Positions 25,501 to 37,500 of a stretch of DNA of 64,000 nt are shown here, piece by piece; the first letter of the stretch is position 1; every line of letters starts with the position of its first letter. Below the pieces are notes generated by a model. The model worked only from the letters and a program-made list of their open reading frames with translations, was not told the DNA's origin and ran no database searches. The DNA comes from Alligator mississippiensis (lineage: Eukaryota > Chordata > Crocodylia > Alligatoridae), in NCBI RefSeq assembly GCF_030867095.1, contig NC_081826.1, positions 250,832,251-250,896,250 on the forward strand. Reading direction: 5' to 3'. The translations under genes and the position numbers were made by a program.

Positions 25501-28500
25501 TGTATCTCACACAGTAAGATATGCTCCCAAATTAAACTGTGAACCTAAGTGCTATAGAATGAAGAGATGCAAATCTATTTACACTCCAAGACATCTCATA
25601 CAGGAAGAGCCCAGGGAAGGGTGTTACAATTTTAGTTTCAAAACACATGATAAGTTTCATACTTTGTGATTTTTTTAAGCAAGTCATACACCCATGTTAA
25701 GCTTGTAAATTACTTCAGTTAAACATGAAACTCAGGTTAAAGTTAAACCAGTGGGGGCCAACCTTTCTGACAGGTGTGCCACATATATGCCCTAAGCCCT
25801 CCCCAACTGCCACTCTGATCTCTTTCCCTTACTAGCTCTGCTGCTCAGCTTTCTGCTCCATGCCCTACTGTTCTGCCCGTCCCCTCCCTAATCTGCCACA
25901 CGCCACATACAGAGGCTGCATGTGCCACCTCTGGCACCCATGCCACAGGTCTGCCACCCATGTGTTAAACAAACTAATTAAAGCCAAAAATAACCTTATG
26001 TCCTTTTGCTACAAGTCGCCGCACATGCACAAACAGCCTGAAGGTTGGTATGCTAGCAGTCATGAAGTTGTGATCCAGATGACAGAAAATATTTAGCTCC
26101 TTAGCAGCAATCTGTAAAGCAGGAAAAGAATACACTGGTCAACAATTCACGTCAGGCTCACTCACTGGAGTAATTTGCAACAACAACAGATGTACTAGAA
26201 ATACAAACTTGTGAAAAAGTACCTATTCATCAAAGCTATGGCTGAGCATCTCAGAACATCTAAGTAGCAAAACAGAAGCACTGGAAAACAAACGATGGAG
26301 TAACAGTTCAGCTCCTCAGTGTCCTATTATGAACAGAGGAGTGCACTATTTTACTTGTCACCTGATGGTATATGTACACTGCTTAAGTAGTCCCAGGCAT
26401 CTCCCTACTGAGACGCACTGTGCTGCTCTGTGCATACTACTTTCCCAGCTGGAACTAGGGGTGCACTTACATAGATTTTTGGGGTCGATACCGATAGCCT
26501 ATTTTTAAGACAGCATATCAGCTGATATCGATACGATTTCTGATACCAGCCCAGCAGCTTAAAGAGCTGCGTGCAGCTGGTAAGTCTCTTGTGGTGGAAG
26601 AGGAGGGAAGGGACATGAGGGGTGCAGATCAAGGCCCCCAGTGAGGGAGGAGAGGGGCTGGGGCAGGGACTGGGGCAAGCTGTCCAGCTGGGACGGGGCA
26701 GGACGGAGCTGCAGCTCATCCGCGGCATGTGGGGCAGGTCCCGCCACTACCTGCCACTGGCCCAGCGGCTCATTTGGCACTCTCCTGTTGGTCCAGCAGC
26801 TCCACCGCTGCTCCCACTGCTTGTCCGGGAGTATGGGAGGGGTGCATGCCCCTGGATCTACGGGAGAGTATGGGAGGGGTGCATGCCCCTGGATCTACGT
26901 GGGGCGGGGTGGGTCCACGCCAAGCTCTTCCCGGCAGGGTGGGGCTGCACTTGGGGCAGGCAGTGGTGCAGGGGGAGGGGGAGAAGCTACGGTGAATTTT
27001 GGGGTGGCTGCAGCCCCTACCATAGCCCCATCCTAGTGCTGCTGCCTGCCCCAAGCACAGCCCCACCCCGCCCTGTGCAGATCTGGGGGCACACCCCAAT
27101 ACCCTCCTGGACAAGCACTGGGAGCCATGGTGGGAGTCGTCGAACGAGTGCCAGATGAGCGGCGGGCAGCAACAGAAGCCACACCCCACCCCCTCCCTGC
27201 GCTCCCCAGACGAGCCATGGCTCTGTCCTGCACCCACCCTGCCCCAACTGGGCAGCACTTGCCCCAGCCCCACTCCTCCCTTACCGCGGGGGCCTTGATC
27301 TGCACCACACATGCCAATTCCCTCCCCCCTCCCCTTCTACCACAACAGACTTACCAGCTGGATGCAGCTTTCCAAGCTGCTGGGTTGTGCTCCTTGCCGC
27401 CTATGTGCTGCGCTGCAGCTGTGCGCGTGCACAGGCCATTTATTAGCCAAATTATCAGCTATATCAGGCAGATTTCTAATACAGACAATTTTCTTTACAT
27501 CAGTGCCAATCCAATAACCAACTGATATGTTGGTGCACCTCTAACTGGAACTAGGGTAACCACTCACATGCAGTGAGACACAAGCCAACAAACTGCTGAA
27601 AGCCAAGGAGCCACCAAGGCATTTCCAGCATTTCCAGTTTGCACATGCAAAGAAACATGTCATGTTCTGTGGCATCGTAAGTGAGTAGCGTAAATTTACC
27701 CTATTCCCTTTAGGGCCCTATCACAGAAAATATGCAAAGAGTCAAATACTGCCCACTGAAGTCCAATTGCAATGGAAAATTGTTACCTCAGACTAAGTAA
27801 CTACATAATGCACTTCAACTAAACTTTAAACATCACTGGGTTACTTAAATACTGTCAGGAATAGTATCATTGCCACTGCTAAATATGACATAAAACAAAA
27901 ACTTTTTTTTTCCAGAGGCTAGGGTCCTGCACAAAAATCCACCAGCCTGAAGAAGCAGTCTGTAGCAGAAACTATGGCAAAGCTGCAACACACATACACA
28001 CATCGCTCCCCCACTCCCCGATAATACGTTTTCAATTTGAGGGAGTAAACCTGCTAGCAAATTAGCAAGCCAAATAAATAATACAAAAATAAATTGGGGA
28101 AATGAAGCCTCCAATACCTAAGCAAGAATAATTTTCCCTGTGGTCTTAATTAAATATGGAAAGGGTGTGGACTTAAAATCAATACTAATGATTTGTAGAC
28201 AGACTAGAAAAGATTGTTTATGGATCAATTTATGGTTTGCAGACTGTTGAGCTCAGGATCCCTTGAAAGTTTTCTTATTTAGATAGCTTTGGTGTGCACA
28301 GATGTAGCAACTGAAAAAAAATTCATAACCAAATGTGTCAAATATAATGTTAATATTCTAAATCACTACCCCCTTCCTCTATTAAAATTGCAAGTTGTGT
28401 TATTATCTGTAAATAAAGCTCTTGAAATCACAGGATCTGAAAGGACCTCAAGGGCAATCTACTAGTTCAACTTGTGGCAGACATGTAGGAATGACACACT

Positions 28501-31500
28501 TAAATCATCCCTGACCAGTGCTTATCCAACCTCTTCTTGAAAACCTCCAGTGAAGAAGATCCCATAACTTCCCTAGGCAGTCTATCCCACTAACTTACTC
28601 TTCTAACAGTTAGGAAGTTTTTCCTGATATCTAATTTGCTACAGTTCAAACCACTGCTTCACATCTTGCCCTTTGCAGTAAGGGAGAAATACTGTTGTCC
28701 TTCTCCCTTATGGTAGCCTTTCAAAGATCTGAAGACTGCCAAGATGTTTCCCCTTAAACACCTTTTCTGCAAGCTAAACATACCCAGTTCTCCTCAACTT
28801 TCTGTCCAACAATTTGCCTTGCAACCACTTTATCATTTTTGTTGCCTGCAATCTGGACCCCCCTCTAATTTGTCTACGTTGCTTTTAAAATGTGAAGCTC
28901 AGATACACATTGCATTTTGTTACAGAAAACCTGACTAATTTGCTATCAAGCTATTTCCACTTTGCCCATTTTCTGTGCCACGATACAGCACCCATCCTTA
29001 ATACTACTGCCATTTTACCTCTGGCAGACAAGAAAATGTTATTGTAGTATCAGTAGTATTTCTTCAACTCTCACACTTGGGAAGGAATATTGCAAATATT
29101 TTCATAACACTGTTTTTGTGCACAGGCTATTTGTAGGGACCTACTCAAATCATGATTTTGCGGATGTTGAGAAATTGGGTGATGTCTGTGAAATATGTGG
29201 GGGGAGGAAGGGGGGAGGGGTGGAATGGACAACTTGCTAAAAGTAAAACGCTGGTTCCTCGGTGAGAGACACCAGTTCTAATGGACACAGCAACCCAGCC
29301 ACACAGCCCACTAGGAAAGGGAGGGGGGCAGGGAGGGAATGGAAGGGGGACTGCCAGCACAAAGGGGAGTAGGCTGTCCCACCCATCTCTTGCTGCTGAT
29401 TGGTTGAGGGCTGTCCATCATGCGGCCCTACCCCTCTCCACCAATCAACAGAGGGGCAGGGGCCACATGATAGACAGCCCTCTTAACCAATCAGCGGTGG
29501 AGGGCCCCTTGGCCAGAGGCATGGGTGGGCTCCCACCATTATAAGGCTGCAAAAATGGCAGCCAGCCCCACAATCTGTCCACAAAACTGACTGCCTGCCT
29601 CTTCAATTTGAGTAGGTCCCTAGCTATTTGTAATGCAAACCTTTCAACTTAAAGAGCAGAAATATTAGCTATGTTAACTTCCAATATTTAACGTATTTTT
29701 TAAAATGAGTCTCTCAGCTGCCTCCTCATTATACCATCTGTATATGCAATGCAACACAGTAATATGAGTATCATCAAGTAGCATTAATAAACATAACTTA
29801 CCTCTGCATCTTCTCCAAAGAAACGATACTTGTACCCACATTCCACACACAAAATAGCATCCTTATACTGTTTCTTCAGTTCTATGACTTGAAGTTCCAG
29901 TGGAGTGTAAACAGTTTTAGTTCTTTTATTAATATTTGTATCAGAAGTATTTTGAGGTTTTTCATAACTCTTACGTGATGCTGAAAACTGATTAAGGTCA
30001 AAGCATGGCTCTTCCTGTGAAGAAAAAAAAATGTACTGTAGCAACTAAGAAAGCATACTCAAAAATATAATACTTTGTTTAATCATACCTCAGCTCACAT
30101 TTGCTTTTCAGCCATATAAGTTCTGGAGTGAAGTATCCCATAAGCTGTAGAAAAACTATTATCACATTCAAGAATTAAAAAATGCATTTCACTTGCTATT
30201 TAGTTGTATTACAATAGTACCTAGGAGTTGCAACCAAAATTATGGCTTTATTGAACAAGGTACTGTGAAAAACAGAGTCACAGGCAGTCCTAGGCCCAAA
30301 GAGCTAAAAATCTACACAAACGAGAGTCAAGGAATGGACAAAAAGGTATTACAAACCCCCTTTTACAGATGAGAAAATGAAGCAAAGATGACATAAGAAA
30401 AGCATAAGTATACTGCTAACTTACCATGGTAGGCAGCCCTCTGCTCTTATAGAGGTTCTTTTACACAGAGCAGATTGAAGGACCCAGACCCAAATGTGTT
30501 TTGGGAACCTAGAGCCACTAGTTAGTTCTCTATTTGTTTGCTTTGTAACCAATGATTTTTCAAATAAGGAAGTCCCAAAATACATAATATAAGGGGACTT
30601 CTTTACAATGCAATAGTTTTGTAACAAACCCCCATAAGAAATGAACAAGGAAAAAAATACATGAAAAGAGAGTATTTACTATAATAGGGTTAGTCAATTT
30701 CCTGCATCATAATGAAAAATTAGTTCTGATATTGGTACCATTAAAAGTGGGTGGTTGTTGTAAGGTTACATTGTAGTTAACAACCTTAAATGCAACTTTG
30801 ACATGATGTAGTCCAGTAATAATTCTATACCCAGGTTCTGAGAGAGAAATAACAAGAACTTCTGCAATACTTATTATATTTCCCAAACTGAACAGAAGCT
30901 GAGCCAGCTACCACACTGGAGAGAATATACTCTGTGAACACCTTCACCCATAATCTTCTGCCACCAACATTTGTGTCTTCTGATCTTTAAACATCACTTA
31001 TTTACAGAAAAACATTACAACTTCAATTGTGCTGTTTAACACTACTGAAGAATGACAAAAGCTGTTCTGCTTACTGTATTAAGAATTCAGAAAAATACAA
31101 TATATAAATGTCAGATGATGTTGGTGCAGTATTGGACAATTCTATGTTGAATTCTACCATACCAAAATGCAAAAGAAACCCAATAATCAAGCCTATATTT
31201 TAATCACATAAAGCAACCCCAGCTGCACTGTGACTGAGTGATCAGCTCTGCATACCTTTTGACTGATCTGTGAACCAGTCTCCTCAGAATGAAGAGAGCT
31301 ATTTGTTTCCAAAGTTCTTTCTGCAATACTGGGACATTTTTCCAATCCCGCAGATTGGCTCCCTTGAAACGAAAGTACTTGGCTTCTTGTATGTGACTGC
31401 CCTGAATCACTGGAGAATTCTCTGAGCTTGTCAAGTGTTTTCAGACATAAGCGGGACCCATCACATTTTTTAGGCTCTTCTTTATTAATAAAAATACAGA

Positions 31501-34500
31501 AGAAGAAATGTGTTAGTAAATTATCTTATAGCTAAAGTTTCTTGTAAACTGGCACCCAGCACAAGGGTATTCAACATTTTGCTCAAACTCACTTGCCCAA
31601 GAGTATGCTTCTAAGAAACTGTAATTATACAATACAGAAGCTCTGCCTATCATAGTGGCAGAAGTAACTACCACCAATATTAAGCTATACTCACTGTCTA
31701 AAACAAAATTTAAATGGTACTTAATGATGCAATCAACTTAACATCTTGCTTCTTTTTTAAACTATTATTCTAAGTAACAGCTATAATAACATACTGAAAA
31801 ATACACAAGTTTTTCTTCTTCTCCAGCTTTATTCTCTAAAATTAACAGAGCTGTGTGTATGTGTAATCAGATTCATTACCTTCCCCATGCAGTCAACTTC
31901 CCCTACTTATTTGTTTTTCTTCTAACACAAAGTAATTACGTAGTCATAAAAACCTGCTGGGGTAGACAATGGCACCTAAAAGTATTTTTAGATGTCATGT
32001 TTAAATGCAGCGTATTCCAACATGACGGAATCTCTTAATTTTTCCTAATTATTATCTCCCTATACTTCCAAGCAGTATAAAAAGGTTGGTATTTGAACAT
32101 AGTCCCATTCTACTTCGAAAATTATTCCTCCCCTTAAATTTTTAAAGGAAGGTTAAATATAATGACATCTGTATCCACTGATTAGCATCATCAGTTATCT
32201 AAATGGAGCAAAATCTTTATCTAAAATTAGTTTCAGTGTAATCCAGTGGCTGTAACTTCTCAACAAGTAATGGTACCTCAAAACATATGCTGAACTCAAA
32301 AATCATCCTTACCATATCTGACAAGAATTGACAATTAAGATCTATTTACTAGGAGGTTTAAGTGTCTGAAGTCAGCAACTGCTTTCAAGCATTCTGCAGC
32401 AGAACAGCTAGGGGAAAAGGCAGAGGTGAGGACATCAGCGGGAAAGATCCAGAGGACTCAGTAGTCTAGAGAGCATGAAGTACAGGGCCCCAGGAATGAG
32501 GGCTCTAAGACCACTGCACCAAGGAAGAAAAGGAGAGTGGTGGTAGTTGGTGACTCCCTTCTGCAGAGGACAGATGCACAAATTTGTCATCCAAATATGG
32601 AATCCCAGAAGGCTTGCTGCCTGCCAGAAGCATGTATTCAGGCTATCACAGAAAAATTGCCAGGACCATGTAGACACCAACGATAGTACCAGGAATGACA
32701 CTAAATAGATCAGAGGAGAGTATGAGGGTCCTGGCAGAAGGATTAAGGAGTCTGAAGCATGAGTGGTGTTCTCATCAACCTCCTGAAGTGTGAGCAGTGT
32801 TCTCATCAACCTCCCTGTGGAAGGTAAGGACCCTAACGGTGACCATTGCATCACGGAAATAAACACATGGCTAAGACACTGGTTTTAGAAAGGCTTTCAA
32901 TTCTCTGATAATTGGCAGATGTTCTGGGGATGAGGACTGCTATTAAGAGACATGATCCATCTGACCAGAACAGTATGGAAGGCTTTAACCAATTAGCAAC
33001 ACAGCAGACAATCCAGAGGGGAAAAGACCTGAAGAAATAGTTCAACTGTGGGAAAAGGCTAGAGAGCCACAGGACATCAGCAAGTGATGCAAAAGGGAAA
33101 CAAGTAGGTCAGAATGCAAAATATATCTGATGTACGTACACAAATGAGAGAATAGGGAACAAAGAAGATGAGCTAAAAAATCACTGCCTGTGAAAGGAAC
33201 CACAATCTGACTGGTATCACAGAGACTTAATAGAACAGCTCTTATGACTCAAATGTCAGTATTGAGGGCTACACTCTGTTTTGGAAAGACAGGGTTGGGA
33301 GAAAAGGTGGGGGCACAGCCTTGTATAGCACTGGCTCCCTGGTTCAGGAGGAAGAAGGCAGGATTTCAGAGTGCATTTGGGTGAAGATAAAAGGTGAAAT
33401 ATACAGCCCAATATAGTGGTACGAAAGTATTATAGACCACCAAATCAGAAAGAAAAGGTGGATGAAGCCCTCTTGAAGGTGACAAAACTGTCTAAAAAGT
33501 TATGGAGATTGTACCGATGACAGACTTCAATTTTCTGGACAGCTGGAAGAATCATACAGCTAAACATAGCATGTTGAGCAAGTTCCTAACTTGTGTGGAA
33601 GACAACTTTCTGGAATAGAAAGTTGAGGATACAAGTAGCTGATCACAGAATCATGGAAAATTAGGGTTGGAAGGGACCTCAGATCATCTAGTAGTTTAAC
33701 CCCCTGCTCAGAGTAGGACCAGCCCCAACCAGATCATCCCAGCCAAGGCTTTGTCTAGCCAGGTCTTAAAAACCTCCAAGGATGGAGATTCTACCACCTC
33801 TGTTCTAGTATTTTACTGCCCTCCTTGTGAGAAAGTTTTCCATAATATTTGACTAAACTTCTTTTGCTGCAACTTGAAGCCAATGCTCCAGTGTTCTGCC
33901 ACCAATGAGAACAGTCTAGCTCCATCCTCTTTGGAATCCCCCTTCAGGTAGCTTAAGGCTGCTATCAAATCCCCTTGGTCTTCTTTTCTCCAGACTAAAT
34001 GAGCCCAGTTCCCTCAGCCTCTCCTCAGAAGTCACATGCCCCAGCCCCCTCACCATTTTTGGTGCCCTCTGCTGGACTCTCTCCAATTTGTCCACATCCT
34101 TTCTGTAGTGGGGGGGCCCAAAACTGGACACAATACTCCAGATGTGGCCTCACAAGTGCCAAATAGAGGGGAAAAAATCACTTCTCAATCTGCCAGCAAT
34201 GCTCCTACTAATGTAGCCCAGCGTACTGTTAGCCTTCTTTGCAACAAGGACACGGTGCTGGCTCATATTCAGCTTATTGTGCACTGTAACCCCCAGGTCC
34301 TTCTCTGCACAGCTACTGCTTAGCCAGTCACTCCCCAGCCTGTAGCAGCGCATGGGACTGTGCCATCCTATGTGTAGGACTTTCCATTTCTCCTTATTGA
34401 ACCTCATGAGATTTCTTTTGGTCCATTCCTCCAATTTGTTGAGGTCCCTCTGAATCCTCACCCTACCCTCCAGGATATCTACTACTCCCCCATCTTCCTG

Positions 34501-37500
34501 TCATCTGCAAACTTGCTGAAGGTAAGCTCTATTTAATCTTCCAAGTCACTAACAAAAATATTGAACAAAACCGTCTGCCCCAGGACCAGCCCCTGGGGGA
34601 CTCCACTTGATACCATCTGCCAACAAGACATCAAGCCATTGACTACTACCTTCCAAGCCCAGGGATCCAGCTAATTTTCTGTCCACCTTGCAGTTCATTC
34701 ATCCAATACCCCATGCTTTCTTAGCTTGCCTGTGAGAATGCTGTGGGAGACTGTATCAAAACCCTTGCTAAAGTCAAAGTATATCGTATCCACTGGTTTC
34801 CCCAAATCCACAGAGCCAGTCATCTCGTCACAGAAGGAAATCAGGTTGGTCAGGCATGACTTGCCCTTGATGAATCCATGCTGACTGTTCCTAATCACAA
34901 CCTTCTTCCCCCAAGTGCTTAGAAATGGATTAATTGAGGACCTGCTCCATTATTTTTCCAGAAACTGAGGTGAGACTGACCAGTCTGTAGTTATTCAATC
35001 ATCTGGGACCTCTCCCAATTGCCATGCGTTTTCATGGATGATGGCCAGTACAGGATCATCTATCTTAGATCCTGTATTGACCAATAGGGAAGAGCTGGTG
35101 GTGGATGTGAAGGTGATGAACAACTCAGGAGAAAGCAATCATGATATAAAAGAATTAGCCAATAACCCATCAAGAATGACTGGGGAGGTGGGATGGGGCC
35201 ACCACCCCATGCCACCATCACCTCCCAGGAGCAAGGAGAGAAGCTTGCCCCGCCATCCCCTCTGTCCCACTCTGCCAGCACCCCATGCCGCCACCGCCTC
35301 CAGTGCTGCTGGCCTCACCCCCACTCCCCAGCCCTGCTCCTCAGAGGTGGCGGACCACCCCACACCCCTGCCCCCCCCCCCCAACCCCAGCTCCATCCCC
35401 TCTGTCATGGTGGTGCTTTGCACTCTGACTGGTTGTTTCACTAACCAATCAGAGTGCTCCAAGAGCATTACAGAGAGACAGACAGACAAACCCCTTTATT
35501 ATTATAAAAATATTATATAAGAATTTATAATGCTGACACTGAGAAAGTATGAGGTCAGCAGAACTAAGACACTGGACTTCAAAAGGGCAGATGCCAACTG
35601 ACTTAAAGGAGATAGCTGGCAGTGCCATAGGAAGGCAGACTGAAGGATAAAGGTGCCCAGGAGGGCTTGAAGCTTCTAAAGGCTGAAGTATTGGAAGCCC
35701 AAAAAGAAACTTCTGACAAGACAGAAGCATAAGAATGACAAGAGACCAATGCAGCTGCACTAGCTGCTAATGTTTCTGCTGGGACTAAAGCTCAAGGCTA
35801 GGTACAGACATTCAAAAAGCTGGAGGCAGAATCTGTCTAGATTACACAGTTTTCTGTAAGTGGTATAGTTTAGATCAGTAGGAAACAGAACACACATTTG
35901 CCCTTGATAGGAAAAGCAAATCTTAGACTACGTTCTGCCATTTTTAAACCAGTTTAAGTATGCCAAATTTCTGTTCCAATATGGGTATAGACCAGTTTCT
36001 GGTCACTTATACCAGTAAAACTATAATGTCTGGCTCAAAGGTTCCTAGCTGCAAGGTCTTTCCCTTCCACTTGGGGTCAGACCAAATGCCACATCTAAGC
36101 TCAGGGGGGGAACTGTACTGTCAGACTGGTATGAATTGTGGGGGGCATGGCTCTCTTCCTTACATCTCTTGAGCATACTTTAACAAACCTTGCAGCACCA
36201 AGACACTGGCCACCACCGTCCCCCTGCTTTTCCAGTCACAGATTAGAGTGCTGCACTTTCTGGTTGTGTGGCATGGTTGCCCGTGTAGTTTCAGAGGTCA
36301 GACATGGCTTTGCCAGGGATAATTTGGATAGGGATGATCCTGCCTCATACAAGAGATTACACAAAATGACCTCCAAGGGTCCTTTCCAGCCACACTTTTC
36401 TTACAAAATCAGAGTTTTGCTTACAATGAACTCACCAACATCCAGAATCTTCACAGAACTACCACCTTCCTCACTATTTTTTTGTATGGACTTTGATCTC
36501 TTTTTGCTAAGTTCATTATTTGGAGGTGCTCGTCTCTTTTTTCCATCAGATTCAGAACTCTAAAACAGAATTTTTAAGAAGTTAGTTTCTCCATCATTTC
36601 CAAGAAAAAAATTAAAAGATACACGAAGAACAAATCTGACCTCTGTACTAGACATCAAAAACTCCTATTTAATTTATTACAGAAATGATAAACCCTTAGT
36701 TATGTTAACTACACACATTCACAGATTGCCAGGATTTTTCAAATGGAAAAAGCAATTAGGGCCTGGACACAAGACGTGTTTACATCATTAAAAACAAGAC
36801 CAGAACCACAAAACCAATGCAAGAAAGGAAGGCAGGCTGATAGCATGGAAGTGTAGTGACACTGTTTTCAAAGTAACCTTTTCTTTCCACTTTGAGAGGC
36901 CTTTGCACAGGTCCACTTATAGGACTCTAACAAGCAACACAATGCCTAGACGCTGGGCTGAGATATTCTATGTGAAAACCTGCATTTGCAAACAGAGCTC
37001 CTTTCGAGATGTCAGACAGAGAGAGAACTGCCCATGTAAAGTACATGCTTACAAAAGGTATGTCCCCCACACATTTTTGTAATGGAAACTTTACAAAGGC
37101 ACGTTACACCCTAACCCTGGTATCTGGGGCTCTTGGAGCTCACACTAATATACTTAGGCACTGAGTAGAGAGTGGATTCTCTTTACTCCCACTTCCTAAA
37201 TCCCTCAGGATTATCTAAATAAAACCATAAAACCCTCTACGTAGAGGGTAAGGACACTGGATTCACTGGGCAAGAAAGAGGAGCAAAGGAGGCGGGTAGA
37301 ATATGGACCTCATTTTAGCATGAATTCAAGATAAGGAGACTACAACTTTGTTTCTGCTGCACAGTTACAGAAGGCTCGGCTAATAAAACCTGCAGTTCCC
37401 TAATCCTTTGCTCAGATGCAATCCTGACTGAAAATGTTGTCTTAAGCCACAAAAATAAAGTATATTTCTTCGGACGCTTAAAGCAGGGGCCTTGAACAGA

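Larger units (their letters stand above)
26112..29801 (-). other. MSH3 intron 4, overview
   Basis: It holds a long-TIR hAT-like element (26456-27543), an old CR1 fragment (28427-28917) and a 489-bp hAT-like element (29134-29622). The interval 27,552-28,426 contains AT-rich DNA with no recognisable feature. Confidence 0.8.
32390..35165 (+). mobile_element. CR1 LINE, old long copy interrupted by another CR1
   Basis: Unlike the other copies it retains 5' regions. [20 protein letters not shown]-like sequence near 32,540-32,590 is CR1 ORF1, and an endonuclease-like stretch follows (TEGYTLFW-like, [16 protein letters not shown]). It breaks at about 33,641 and resumes at about 35,051 with [19 protein letters not shown]. 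Many stops and frame changes mark it as old. Confidence 0.82.
31480..36435 (-). other. MSH3 intron 2, overview
   Basis: It holds the nested CR1 pair (32390-35165). The interval 31,480-32,389 is AT-rich with nothing seen. After the nest, 35,166-35,450 is a Pro/His-codon-like GC-rich stretch ending in CCAATCAGAGTGCTCC and repeated GACA words, then unique-looking DNA with some AAACCAGTTTAA words near 35,950 similar to the element at 2.2 kb. Confidence 0.7.

Noticed and set aside
26622-27312. Overlapping open frames of up to 180 codons on both strands
   Set aside because: They lie wholly in the GC-rich palindromic hAT-like element; composition explains them and no domain is visible.
35193-35450. 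GC-rich Pro/His-rich open frames after the CR1 nest
   Set aside because: Low-complexity composition; no motif, probably repeat-derived.
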